From: Arthrobacter sp. NEB 688
Lineage (GTDB): Bacteria; Actinomycetota; Actinomycetes; Actinomycetales; Dermatophilaceae
NCBI RefSeq assembly: GCF_013201035.1
Contig: NZ_CP053707.1
Coordinates: forward strand, 1,178,001 to 1,242,000
DNA length: 64,000 nucleotides
Reading direction: 5' to 3'
Below, in pieces: positions 26,300-34,546 of the stretch. The position numbers and the translations under genes are program-made. Every line of letters starts with the position of its first letter. Positions within the stretch are counted from its first letter, which is position 1. The notes under the pieces are model-generated. The model was not told where the DNA came from, made no database searches, and saw nothing but the letters and a program-made list of their open reading frames with translations.

Positions 26300-26767
26300 T
26301 TCGAGGTGAAAGGAGACCGTCAGCAGGTCGGGTTTCACCTCGAACCCGGGGTCAGGGGGCCGGGCTCACGCGTCGGGCTCGGGGGGAGAGCTCCCTGCCG
26401 ACCGCTGTCGTTCGCGTCCGATGCTGGAGCAACCAGGACGAGCGGTGGAGGAGTGCCGGTCATCCCGGTCGTTTCGCGATCAGGAGCGAACAACAGCGGG
26501 CGTGCGGGGGACATGCAGCCTGGTCGGGCGTCACGAGTCGAGGTGAAAGACGACCGTCACAAGGTCGGGTTTGACCTCGAACGCGCGCCACGGCTCCTGG
26601 GTGGAGGTGAAAGCAGACCGTCAGGGGGTCGCATTTCACCTCGACCGCGCGTGACGGCTCCTGGGTGGAGGTGAAAGACGACCGTCAGAGGGTCGCTTTT
26701 CACCTCGACCGCGCGACGGCTCCCGGGTGGAGGTGAAAGCAGACCGTCAGGGGGTCGGGTCTCACCT
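26300..26767. repeat. Five copies of an AGGTGAAA/TTTCACCT hairpin
   Basis: Hairpin copies at 26300-26344, 26538-26580, 26605-26641, 26669-26705 and 26731-26767. Each has the arms AGGTGAAA and TTTCACCT (TTTGACCT in copy 2, TCTCACCT in copy 5), often extended by TCG/CGA, around a conserved core GACCGTCA ... GGTC that can form an inner GACC/GGTC stem. Copies 3-5 are spaced 62-64 bp and also share CGCG-CGACGGCTCC linkers. The 485-bp gap between the response regulator and the DedA gene holds nothing else recognisable; 26345-26537 has no gene or repeat that I can identify. Confidence 0.85.
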
Positions 26768-26777
26768 CGACCCGGGG

Positions 26778-27464
26778 TCAGGGGCGCTGCTCGAGCTCGT
26801 CGACGACCTCGTCGGACTCCGAGCGCGCCTCGGCGGGCGACATCGCGGCCGAGCGGCGGTGGCGCAGCCACTCGATGACGACCGGCACGACCGAGACGAG
26901 GACGATCGCGAGGATGACGACCTCGAGGTTGTCCTTGACGAACGCCACGTTGCCGAGGAAGTGCCCGGCGAGGGTCACGACCCCCACCCAGAGCGCGGCG
27001 CCGACGGCGGACCAGGTGAAGAAGTGGCGGCGCTCCATCCGGCCGATGCCGGCGACGACGGTGATGTAGGTGCGCACGATGGGCACGAACCGCCCGAGCA
27101 CGAGCGCCTTCGCGCCGTAGCGGTCGAAGAACTCCTCGGTCTTGTCGAAGTACTGCCGCTTGATGATCCGCCCGTCCCGGTTGCGCAGCGGCGCCCCGAG
27201 CCCGCGCCCGAGCTCGTAGCCGACGACGTTGCCGAGGAAGGCCGCCGCGAACAGCGCGCCCATCGCGACGAAGAGGTTGACCTGGAGCTGACCGCTCGCG
27301 ACGAACAGCCCGACCGCGAACAGGAGCGAGTCGCCGGGGAGGATCGGGAAGAACAGCCCGCACTCGACGAACACGATGGCCAGCGAGATCCAGAAGAACG
27401 CCTGCCCGTAGGTGGCGAGGAGGTACTGGGGGTCCATCCAGTTGGGCCCGAGCGAGTGCATCAC
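26778..27464 (-). CDS. DedA-family membrane protein
   Basis: 228 residues. Family motifs: FVECGLFFPILPGDSLLF, AAFLGNVVGYELGR and GRFVPIVRTYITVVAGIGRM, with four to five membrane helices and a charged C-terminal tail. DedA proteins are membrane transporters or flippases needed for envelope homeostasis. GTG 27464 is preferred (TACCCT 7 nt upstream); ATG 27461, one codon later, is nearly equivalent. It ends convergently at the hairpin array. Confidence 0.9.
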   Translation of the reverse strand: MMHSLGPNWMDPQYLLATYGQAFFWISLAIVFVECGLFFPILPGDSLLFAVGLFVASGQLQVNLFVAMGALFAAAFLGNVVGYELGRGLGAPLRNRDGRIIKRQYFDKTEEFFDRYGAKALVLGRFVPIVRTYITVVAGIGRMERRHFFTWSAVGAALWVGVVTLAGHFLGNVAFVKDNLEVVILAIVLVSVVPVVIEWLRHRRSAAMSPAEARSESDEVVDELEQRP

Positions 27465-27471
27465 GGCCCCA

Positions 27472-27477
27472 AGGGTA
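27472..27477 (-). promoter_or_regulatory. -10 box of leaderless DedA gene
   Basis: TACCCT on the minus strand, 7 nt before the GTG at 27464. Confidence 0.5.
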
Positions 27478-27676
27478 GGTGCTGCGGCCCGGCCCCGAGG
27501 GCGCACGACGCTGTGCGCGACCTGTGGGTTCGCCCGGCGTCCCACCCGGCGGCCGCCGCCTCGTCGTGCGGATCGCCCCGCATCCGTGGACGACCGCGAC
27601 GCGATCCGTCCCCCACGGCTACTCTCGCGCGTGAACGCGCAGGTCCCCGCCCGCGCCCCCCGGAAGAGAGCCCAGC

Positions 27677-28558
27677 ATGACCCGACGTCCTCGCTTCGTC
27701 GTCCCCGTCCTCGCGGCGGCCGCCCTCGCGCTCGCCGGGTGCGGCGCCCCCGTCGACGAGCAGCCCGCCGCCTCCGCGACGCCGAGCGGCACCTCGTCCG
27801 ACCCGCTCGCCGGCTGCACCCCCGACGCGCTGAAGACCCTGACCGCCGGCACGCTGACCGTCGGCACCGACAAGCCGGCCTACGGCCCCTGGTTCGTCGA
27901 CGACGACCCCGCGAACGGGAAGGGCTACGAGTCGGCCGTCGCCTACGCGATCGCCGACAAGCTCGGGTACGCCAGGGACGAGGTGACCTGGGCGGTCGTG
28001 CCGTTCAACACGGCCATCGCCCCGGGCCCGAAGACCTTCGACCTCGACCTCAACCAGGTCTCGATCAGCGAGGACCGCCGCAAGGCCGTCGACTTCTCCT
28101 CCGGCTACTACGACGTGCGCCAGACGGTCATCACCTACAAGGGCAGCCCGATCGACGGCAAGACCTCCGTCGCCAACCTCAAGGGCGCCAAGCTCGGCGC
28201 GCAGGTCGGGACGACGTCCTACACCGCCGCGACGCAGCAGATCGCCCCCACCGAGCAGGTCGCCGTCTTCGACACCAACGACCTCGCCGTCCAGGCCCTC
28301 AAGAACCAGCAGATCGACGGCATCGTCGTCGACCTGCCCACGGGCTTCTACATGACGGCCGCCCAGCTCGACGACGGCGTCATCGTCGGCCAGCTGCCGG
28401 CGCAGGGCACCCCCGAGCAGTTCGGCGCCGTCCTCGACCAGGGCAGCCCGCTCACCCCGTGCGTCACCGCCGCCGTCGACGCCCTGCGCGAGGACGGCAC
28501 GCTCGAGAAGCTCGTCGGCGAGTGGCTCTCGACCCAGGGCGCCCCCGAGCTGTCGTGA
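27677..28558 (+). CDS. Amino-acid ABC transporter, substrate-binding lipoprotein
   Basis: 293 residues. Signal peptide with lipobox LAGC (Cys22), then a family 3 solute-binding protein: TLTVGTDKPAYGPWF, KGYESAVAYAIADKLGY, FDLDLNQVSISEDRRKAVDFSSGYY, GAQVGTTSY. This is the polar amino-acid class. The three-gene cluster (binding protein, permease, ATPase) is linked by GTGA overlaps, so a single operon encodes the importer. Exact substrate unknown. Confidence 0.92.
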   Translation: MTRRPRFVVPVLAAAALALAGCGAPVDEQPAASATPSGTSSDPLAGCTPDALKTLTAGTLTVGTDKPAYGPWFVDDDPANGKGYESAVAYAIADKLGYARDEVTWAVVPFNTAIAPGPKTFDLDLNQVSISEDRRKAVDFSSGYYDVRQTVITYKGSPIDGKTSVANLKGAKLGAQVGTTSYTAATQQIAPTEQVAVFDTNDLAVQALKNQQIDGIVVDLPTGFYMTAAQLDDGVIVGQLPAQGTPEQFGAVLDQGSPLTPCVTAAVDALREDGTLEKLVGEWLSTQGAPELS

Positions 28559-29430
28559 CCGTCCCGGCAGCGCCGAGCACCGAGGGCGACGGGCAGCCGT
28601 CCGCCCTCGAGCTGGAGCGACGGCGCTACCGCCGCGGCCGGGCCGTGCGCTCGGCCGGCATCTCGGCGGCCTCCACGCTGCTGCTCGTCGGCGTCGTCGT
28701 CGCCCTCGTCGTCACCTCCCCCGGCTGGCCCCGGGTCCGCGCCACCTTCCTGGACTGGGACAAGGCGGTCGAGTCCTTCCCGGCGGTCGTCGACGGCCTG
28801 TGGCTCAACATCCGGGTGATGCTCGCCTGCGGTGTCGTCATCGCCGTCCTCGGCCTGACGCTGGCCGTGATGCGCACCGTCCGCGGCCCGGTCGCCTTCC
28901 CGCTGAGGCTCTTCGCCACCGCGTACGTCGACCTCTTCCGCGGCCTGCCGCTGCTGCTCGTCATCTTCGTCCTCGGCTTCGGGGCGCCCGCGCTGCGGCT
29001 GTCGGGGCTGCCGTCGTCGGCCCTGTTCTGGGGCGCGTGCGCCCTCGTGCTGTCGTACTCGGCCTACGTCGCCGAGGTCTTCCGCGCCGGCATCGAGTCG
29101 GTGCACCCGTCGCAGCGCGCCGCCGCCCGCTCGCTGGGCCTGTCCTACGGGCAGACGATGCGCCACGTCGTCCTCCCGCAGGCCGTGCGCCGGGTCGTAC
29201 CGCCGCTGATGAACGACCTCGTCTCGCTCCAGAAGGACTCCGGCCTCATCGCGGTGCTCGGCGTCATCGACGCCATCCGCGCCGCCCAGATCGAGACCGC
29301 GCTCGACTTCAACTTCACCCCCTACGTCGTCGCGGGCGCGCTGTTCGTGTGCCTGACCATCCCGATGGCGCGGCTGACCGACCACGTCGCGCGCAAGCAG
29401 GGGTTCCACGGCGCGGGAGGGATGCTGTGA
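28555..29430 (+). CDS. Amino-acid ABC transporter permease
   Basis: 291 residues; GTG start overlapping the preceding stop as GTGA. HisM/GlnP-type permease with about five to six helices after a 35-residue cytoplasmic N-terminus; DLFRGLPLLLVIFVL and the EAA loop RAAARSLGLSYGQTMRHVVLPQAV are typical. The EAA loop docks on the ATPase encoded next. Confidence 0.92.
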   Translation: MTVPAAPSTEGDGQPSALELERRRYRRGRAVRSAGISAASTLLLVGVVVALVVTSPGWPRVRATFLDWDKAVESFPAVVDGLWLNIRVMLACGVVIAVLGLTLAVMRTVRGPVAFPLRLFATAYVDLFRGLPLLLVIFVLGFGAPALRLSGLPSSALFWGACALVLSYSAYVAEVFRAGIESVHPSQRAAARSLGLSYGQTMRHVVLPQAVRRVVPPLMNDLVSLQKDSGLIAVLGVIDAIRAAQIETALDFNFTPYVVAGALFVCLTIPMARLTDHVARKQGFHGAGGML

Positions 29431-30161
29431 GCGAGGTGCTGCGGCTCGAGGGCGTGCGGAAGTCGTTCGGCGAGACCGAGGTCCTGCGCGGCCTGGACCT
29501 CTCGGTCCACGAGGGTCAGGTCGTCGTCCTCATCGGTGCGAGCGGCTCCGGCAAGTCGACGGCGCTGCGGTGCGTCAACCTCCTCGAGGTCGTCGACGAC
29601 GGTCGCATCACCCTCGACGGCGAGGACGTCACCGACCCCCGCGCCGACGCCGACGCCGTCCGCGCCCGGATGGGGGTCGTCTTCCAGGCGTACAACCTCT
29701 TCCCCCACCTGTCGGTCCTCGACAACATCACGCTGGCGCCCGTCCGGGTCCACAAGGTCGCGAAGGCCGAGGCGAGGGAGCGCGCGATGGCGATGCTCGA
29801 GCGGGTCGGGCTGCCGGAGAAGGCCTCCGCCCGCCCCGACGACCTCTCCGGCGGCCAGCAGCAGCGCGTCGCCATCGCCCGGGCGCTCGTCAACCAGCCG
29901 CGGCTGATGCTCCTCGACGAGGTCACCTCGGCCCTCGACCCCGAGCTCGTCGGCGAGGTCCTCGACCTCCTGCGCGAGCTCAAGGACGAGGGCATGACGA
30001 TGGTCCTCAACACCCACGAGATGGGGTTCGCCCGGCAGGTCGCCGACACCGTCTGCTTCCTCCACGGCGGCGTCGTCCACGAGCAGGGCCCGCCCGAGCA
30101 GGTGCTCGGCGACCCGCGCGAGGAGCGGACCCGTCGCTTCCTCGCCCGCGTGCACGCCTAG
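29427..30161 (+). CDS. Amino-acid ABC transporter ATPase
   Basis: 244 residues; GTG start in a GTGA overlap. Walker A GASGSGKST, Q-loop VFQAYNLFPH, signature LSGGQQQRVAIARAL, Walker B LMLLDEVTSALDP and switch His in NTHEMGFARQ: GlnQ/HisP family. Its stop TAG is also the start of the TAGCCT -10 box of the next gene. Confidence 0.94.
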   Translation: MSEVLRLEGVRKSFGETEVLRGLDLSVHEGQVVVLIGASGSGKSTALRCVNLLEVVDDGRITLDGEDVTDPRADADAVRARMGVVFQAYNLFPHLSVLDNITLAPVRVHKVAKAEARERAMAMLERVGLPEKASARPDDLSGGQQQRVAIARALVNQPRLMLLDEVTSALDPELVGEVLDLLRELKDEGMTMVLNTHEMGFARQVADTVCFLHGGVVHEQGPPEQVLGDPREERTRRFLARVHA

Positions 30162-30164
30162 CCT
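30159..30164 (+). promoter_or_regulatory. -10 box built on the upstream TAG stop codon
   Basis: TAGCCT, first three bases being the ABC ATPase stop, 7 nt before the GTG at 30172. Confidence 0.55.
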
Positions 30165-30171
30165 GCTGCGC

Positions 30172-30825
30172 GTGGAGGACGAGCGCGAGGTCGGGGTCGG
30201 GCCCTGGGAGGGGCCGTGGCCGGAGGGCGGGCACTGGGACCCCGAGCTGCTGCGCGACGGCGACCGCCGCAACGTCGTCGACCGCTACCGCTACTGGCGG
30301 ATGGACGCCGTCGTCGCCGACCTCGACACGCGCCGGCACTCGCTGCACGTGGCCATCGAGAACTGGCGGCACGACCTGAACATCGGCTCGGTCGTGCGCA
30401 CCGCGAACGCCACGAACGTCGCGGCCTTCCACGTCGTCGGCAAGCGCCGCTGGAACCGGCGCGGGGCGATGGTCACCGACCGCTACCAGCACGAGGTGCA
30501 CCACCCCGACGCCGCGGCGCTCGCGGCGTGGGCGGCGACCGCGGGGGAGGGCGGGGCGCCGCTGCCGCTCGTCGGCGTCGACAACGTGCCCGGGTCGGTG
30601 CCGCTCGAGACCTACGACCTGCCGCGGGCCTGCGTCCTCGTGCTCGGCCAGGAGGGGTCCGGCCTGACGCAGGAGATGCAGCAGGTGTGCGACGTCGTCC
30701 TGCACATCGCCCAGTTCGGCTCGACCCGGTCGGTCAACGCCGGCGCCGCCGCGGCCGTCGCGATGCACGCCTGGGTGCGCCGGCACGTCTTCGACCAGCA
30801 CCCGACCCCCGGCCCGCCGGCGTAG
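30172..30825 (+). CDS. SPOUT (TrmH/SpoU-family) RNA methyltransferase
   Basis: 217 residues. Motif 1 NWRHDLNIGSVVRTANA with the catalytic-type Arg, motif 2 VLVLGQEGSGLTQEM and motif 3 GSTRSVNAGAAAAVAMHAW form the trefoil knot that binds S-adenosylmethionine. It should 2'-O-methylate a tRNA or rRNA; the site cannot be told. A 50-residue N-terminal extension precedes the knot domain. Start decided by TAGCCT 7 nt upstream. Confidence 0.87.
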   Translation: MEDEREVGVGPWEGPWPEGGHWDPELLRDGDRRNVVDRYRYWRMDAVVADLDTRRHSLHVAIENWRHDLNIGSVVRTANATNVAAFHVVGKRRWNRRGAMVTDRYQHEVHHPDAAALAAWAATAGEGGAPLPLVGVDNVPGSVPLETYDLPRACVLVLGQEGSGLTQEMQQVCDVVLHIAQFGSTRSVNAGAAAAVAMHAWVRRHVFDQHPTPGPPA

Positions 30826-30836
30826 CCCGCCGGCCG

Positions 30837-30980
30837 GTGTGCAGAAATCGTCGCTTTCGTCAGTTCGTGCACGCAGTCGAAGGTCGCGGTGTGCATCAAT
30901 CGTCGCTTTCGTCAGTTCGTGCACGGCGCCGGGGGTCGGGGTGTGCATCAATCGTCACTTTCGTCAGTTTGGGCACGGGC
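30837..30980. repeat. Three-copy 52-bp tandem repeat
   Basis: Units start at 30837, 30889 and 30941, exact 52-bp period. Each starts GTGTGCA and continues AATCGTCGCTTTCGTCAGTT before TGCAC (GGCAC in the last), so GTGCA/TGCAC arms enclose a conserved 24-nt centre; the 16-nt remainder varies. It follows the methyltransferase stop by 12 bp and precedes the LLM gene. Function unknown; no open frame of its own. Confidence 0.85.
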
Positions 30981-31031
30981 GGGCGGCGGGCCCGACGGAA
31001 TAGTGCCGGGCCGGAGGTCGCTGACTCCTCG

Positions 31032-32081
31032 GTGACCACCCCCACGCTCTCCGTCCTCGACCTCGCGCCGGTCCGCTCCGACCAGAGCACCGCCGACGCG
31101 CTCGCCGCCACCCGCTCCCTCGCCCGGGTCGCCGACGAGCACGGCTACCTCCGCTACTGGCTGGCCGAGCACCACAACATGCCGGCCGTCGCCGCGACCA
31201 ACCCGCCGGTCCTCGCCGCGATGGTCGCCGCCGCCACCGAGCGCATCCGGGTCGGCTCGGGCGGCGTCATGCTGCCCAACCACGCCCCGCTCGTCGTCGC
31301 CGAGCAGTTCGCGCTGCTCGAGGCCGCCTTCCCGGGCCGCGTCGACCTCGGCCTCGGCCGTGCCCCGGGCACCGACCCGGTCACCGCGTGGGCGCTGCGC
31401 AGCGGTGGGGGCGGCGTCGAGGCCGATGCCGCCGAGCGCTTCCCCGACCACGTCGACACCGTCCTCGCGATGATGTCGCCCGACGGCGTCGGCCTGCGCC
31501 TGGCCGGCGGCGACCACGTCCTCAGGGCGACCCCGCGCGCCACCTCGGTCCCGACCGTGTGGCTCCTCGGCTCCTCCGACTTCTCGGCCCGCCTCGCCGC
31601 CTCGCGCGGCCTGCCCTACGTCTTCGCCCACCACTTCTCGGGCCGCGGCACGGCCGAGGCGCTCGCCCTCTACCGCTCGCAGTACCAGCCCTCCGAGGCC
31701 CACCCCGAGCCGCGGACGCTGCTGACGGTCAACGTCGTCGTCGCGTCGACCACGCAGGAGGCGCAGCGCCTCGCGCTGCCCAACGTCCGCTCGATGGTCG
31801 CGCTGCGCACCGGGCAGCGCCTCGCGGCCCAGCTGCTCGTCGAGGAGGCCGAGGCCGTGGAGGTCCCCGCCGCCCACGAGGCGCTGGCCGCCGAGATGGT
31901 CGGCCGCTGGGTCGTCGGTGCGCCGGACGAGGCCGCCGCGCAGGTGCGCGAGCTGGCGCAGACCTTCGGGGTCGACGAGGTGATGGTCCACCCGGTCGCG
32001 GGCGCCGTCGCCGGGACGCCGGCCGACCGGGCCCCGGCCCGCGAGGAGACCCTCCGGCTGCTCGCCGGCGCCCTCGCCTGA
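31032..32081 (+). CDS. LLM-class flavin-dependent oxidoreductase (MsnO8-like)
   Basis: 349 residues. The MsnO8-type luciferase-like features are LSVLDLAPVRSDQST at the start, RYWLAEHHNMPAVAATNPPV, RVGSGGVMLPNHAPL and RVDLGLGRAPGTDP. Such enzymes are FMN-dependent monooxygenases or reductases. The GTG at 31032 begins at the conserved LSVLDLAPV strand; a GGAGG lies about 15 nt upstream, further than ideal, so the start is uncertain by a few codons. It is a single gene between the 52-bp repeat and the ECF42 operon. Confidence 0.87.
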   Translation: MTTPTLSVLDLAPVRSDQSTADALAATRSLARVADEHGYLRYWLAEHHNMPAVAATNPPVLAAMVAAATERIRVGSGGVMLPNHAPLVVAEQFALLEAAFPGRVDLGLGRAPGTDPVTAWALRSGGGGVEADAAERFPDHVDTVLAMMSPDGVGLRLAGGDHVLRATPRATSVPTVWLLGSSDFSARLAASRGLPYVFAHHFSGRGTAEALALYRSQYQPSEAHPEPRTLLTVNVVVASTTQEAQRLALPNVRSMVALRTGQRLAAQLLVEEAEAVEVPAAHEALAAEMVGRWVVGAPDEAAAQVRELAQTFGVDEVMVHPVAGAVAGTPADRAPAREETLRLLAGALA

Positions 32082-32131
32082 GGAGCGACGGCGCGGCATC
32101 CGGCGCGCGGAGCGAGAAAGTCCGGTAGACC

Positions 32132-32158
32132 TGTCGAGGTCGCCCGGCCCCGTGCGTC
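32132..32158 (+). promoter_or_regulatory. Candidate ECF42-type promoter of the DGPF operon
   Basis: TGTCGA (32132-32137), a 17-bp spacer and CGTC (32155-32158) fit the motif reported for ECF42 sigma factors (TGTCGA at -35, CGA/TC at -10). It lies 48 bp before the first DGPF gene; the sigma gene is the last gene of the same operon, implying autoregulation. Confidence 0.65.
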
Positions 32159-32206
32159 ATCGGGGTGAGGCCGCACCACGGCGGCCCCTGATCCCAGGAG
32201 ACCCGG

Positions 32207-32569
32207 ATGCCCGAGTACGTCGTCCTCATCGTCGGTGACGCCGACCGCTGGTGGACCACCATGGACCCCGAGCAGCGCACCGCCGGCTACGCCGAGTACA
32301 CCCGCTTCGCCGAGGAGCTGCACCGCCGCGGCCACCGCATCACCGGCGGCGCCGAGCTGCACGCCACGAGCGAGGCCAAGCGCGTCCCCGGGGGCGGGGG
32401 GCCTGTGACCGACGGCCCGTTCACCGAGACCGCCGAGCAGGTCGGCGGCTTCTACCAGGTCGAGTCCGACGACCTCGACGACCTCGTGGACTGCTGCCGC
32501 ATCATCGCCGCGCTCGGCGACACCGTCGAGGTGCGCCGCACCGTGCAGCCGCAGGACCGGCCCGCGTGA
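32207..32569 (+). CDS. DGPF (YCII-related) protein 1
   Basis: 120 residues, a ferredoxin-like dimeric alpha/beta barrel of the YCII family. The hallmark VTDGPFTETAEQVGGFYQVE is present. No catalytic role is established for the DGPF subgroup. AGGAG sits 6 nt before the ATG. First gene of a four-gene operon in which each junction is a GTGA overlap. Confidence 0.9.
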   Translation: MPEYVVLIVGDADRWWTTMDPEQRTAGYAEYTRFAEELHRRGHRITGGAELHATSEAKRVPGGGGPVTDGPFTETAEQVGGFYQVESDDLDDLVDCCRIIAALGDTVEVRRTVQPQDRPA

Positions 32570-32946
32570 GCCGCCACCTGGTCCTCCTGCCCGCGCCCGA
32601 GGCGGAGTGGGCGCAGCTGCCGGCCGAGGAGCACGAGAAGGGGATGCGCTCGCACGAGCGGTTCCACCGCGACCTCGCGGCCGGCGGCCACCGCATCCTC
32701 GCGGTCTCGCCGCTCACGCCGTCGGAGCGGGCGTTGTCGATGCGGCCGGACGACGCCGGCGGGGTGCTCGTCACCGACGGGCCGTTCACGGAGTCGGCCG
32801 AGCAGGTCGTCGGCTTCTACCTCCTCGAGACCGACGACCGCGCCGACCTCGTGCGCCTGTGCACCGAGTTCGCCGCCCGCGGTGAGCACCTCGAGTTCCG
32901 GGACCTCGTCGAGGACGGCGAGCACGACCACGGCGGTGCGTCGTGA
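32566..32946 (+). CDS. DGPF (YCII-related) protein 2
   Basis: 126 residues, GTG start within the GTGA overlap. The DGPF signature reads VTDGPFTESAEQVVGFYLLE. It diverges from its two neighbours mainly in the N-terminal half (LVLLPAPEAEWAQLPAEEHE), suggesting an old duplication rather than a recent copy. The His/Glu-rich tail EDGEHDHGGAS is unusual. Confidence 0.9.
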   Translation: MSRHLVLLPAPEAEWAQLPAEEHEKGMRSHERFHRDLAAGGHRILAVSPLTPSERALSMRPDDAGGVLVTDGPFTESAEQVVGFYLLETDDRADLVRLCTEFAARGEHLEFRDLVEDGEHDHGGAS

Positions 32947-33308
32947 CCCGCTACGTCGTCCTCGTCGCCTACGAGCCCGCCGTGTGGTCCGAGGCCTCGC
33001 CTGAGGTGCAGCGGGGGTACTCCGACGCGCACCACGCCTTCGAGCGGTACGTCGACGAGCACGGCCGACGCATCTCGGGCGCCCCGCTGGCCGACGCCGA
33101 CACCGCGACGACGCTCGGCCCCGGTGCGGGCGCCGCGCGCACCGTCACCGACGGCCCGTTCGTCGAGCTGACCGAGCAGGTCGGCGGCTACTACGACGTC
33201 GAGCTGCCCGACCTCGACGCGGTGATCGCGGCCGCGCGGCTGCTGCCGAGCACCTACACGGTCGAGATCCGCCCCGTCGTCGAGATCCCCGACCACGCCC
33301 CGCTGTGA
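32943..33308 (+). CDS. DGPF (YCII-related) protein 3
   Basis: 121 residues, GTG start overlapping the previous stop as GTGA. Signature VTDGPFVELTEQVGGYYDVE. Three such proteins in a row could form homo- or hetero-oligomers. Its stop again overlaps the sigma gene start by 4 bp. Confidence 0.9.
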   Translation: MTRYVVLVAYEPAVWSEASPEVQRGYSDAHHAFERYVDEHGRRISGAPLADADTATTLGPGAGAARTVTDGPFVELTEQVGGYYDVELPDLDAVIAAARLLPSTYTVEIRPVVEIPDHAPL

Positions 33309-34546
33309 CGGCCGACGAGGTCCTCGCGGCGACGGTCCGGGACGAGTGGGGGCGGCTCGTCGCGCTCCTGCTCGGCCAGTTCCGCCGCCTCGACCTCGTC
33401 GAGGACGCCCTCGGGGACGCCGTCGAGTCGGCCGCCCGCCGCTGGCCGGCCGACGGCGCCCCGGACCGGCCGGCCGCCTGGCTGCTCACGGCGGCCCGCC
33501 GACGGGTCATCGACCGGCTGCGCGGCGAGGCGATGGCCGCGCGCAAGGAGCCGCTGCTCGTCGTCGAGGCGGAGCGGCCGGCAGGAGGAGGGGCCATGGT
33601 CGACCCCGGAGGTCTCGTCGAGGACGACCGGCTCCGGCTCGTCCTCCTGTGCTGCCACCCGGCGCTCGGGCCGGAGGTCGCGAGCGCGCTCGCGCTGCGG
33701 CTCGTCGTCGGCGTGACGACGGCCGACATCGCCCGCCTCTTCCTCGTGCCGGAGCCGACGATGGCCGCGCGGATCACCCGCGGCAAGAAGAAGATCGTCG
33801 CGGCCGGCATCCCCTACGCCGTGCCCGGGCGGGCCGAGCTCCCGGGCCGGCTGCGGGTCGTCGCCCAGGTCGCCTACCTCGCGTTCACCGCCGGGTACGC
33901 GCCCGGCTCGGGCCCGGACCTGCTGCGCGCGGACCTCGCCGGGGAGGCGGTCCGGCTCGTGCGGGTGACGCACGCCCTCGTGCCGCAGGAGCCGGTGCTG
34001 CGGGCGCTCCTCGCCCTCGTCCTGCTCCAGCACTCGCGGCGCGACGCCCGGGTCGGGCCGGACGGCTCGCTCGTGCTCCTGCCCGACCAGGACCGTGGCC
34101 GCTGGCACCACGACGAGGTCGCCGAGGCCGTCGCGCTGCTCGCCGGGGTGGTGCCGTCGGGGGACCCGCTCGTGGAGTCCTACCGGCTCCAGGCGCTCGT
34201 CGCCGCCGAGCACGCCCTCGCGCCGAGCGCCGACGAGACCCGCTGGGACCGCATCTGCGACGCGTACGCGGCTCTGCTGCAGGTCAACCCGTCACCGAGC
34301 GCCCGACTGGCCGCTGCCGTGGCCCTGGCCGAGCGCGACGGCCCCGCCGCCGGCCTCGCCGCGCTCGACGGTCTCGACGAGGCCCTCCCGGCGAGCCACC
34401 GGCTCGCGGCGGTCCGCGCCGAGCTCCTGGCCCGTGCCGACGACCCCGCCGCCGTCGCCGCCTTCGACGAGGCGATCCGGCTGTGCGGCAACGACGTCGA
34501 GCGCGCCCACCTGCTGGCCCGCCGGCAGTCCCTCGCCGCCGGATGA
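33305..34546 (+). CDS. RNA polymerase sigma factor, ECF42 group
   Basis: 413 residues, much longer than a typical ECF factor. Regions 2 and 4 occupy about residues 1-170: RRLDLVEDALGDAVESAARRWP, RPAAWLLTAARRRVIDRLR, then the -35-recognition helix region LRLVVGVTTADIARLFLVPEPTMAARITRGKKKI. The C-terminal ~230 residues form the helical, TPR-like extension of this group (YRLQALVAAEHALAPSADETRWDRI...), which takes the place of an anti-sigma factor. Linkage to DGPF genes is diagnostic. GTG start overlaps the previous gene. The last 255 bp overlap the convergent acyltransferase frame. Confidence 0.92.
   Translation: MTADEVLAATVRDEWGRLVALLLGQFRRLDLVEDALGDAVESAARRWPADGAPDRPAAWLLTAARRRVIDRLRGEAMAARKEPLLVVEAERPAGGGAMVDPGGLVEDDRLRLVLLCCHPALGPEVASALALRLVVGVTTADIARLFLVPEPTMAARITRGKKKIVAAGIPYAVPGRAELPGRLRVVAQVAYLAFTAGYAPGSGPDLLRADLAGEAVRLVRVTHALVPQEPVLRALLALVLLQHSRRDARVGPDGSLVLLPDQDRGRWHHDEVAEAVALLAGVVPSGDPLVESYRLQALVAAEHALAPSADETRWDRICDAYAALLQVNPSPSARLAAAVALAERDGPAAGLAALDGLDEALPASHRLAAVRAELLARADDPAAVAAFDEAIRLCGNDVERAHLLARRQSLAAG

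Noticed and set aside
26306-26674. Small protein-coding gene in the hairpin array
   Set aside because: The frame crosses three hairpin copies, has no ribosome site and no recognisable domain.
30837-30980. Minimal CRISPR array (constant 36 nt, variable 16 nt)
   Set aside because: Only three units, variable parts too short for spacers, no leader and no cas genes.
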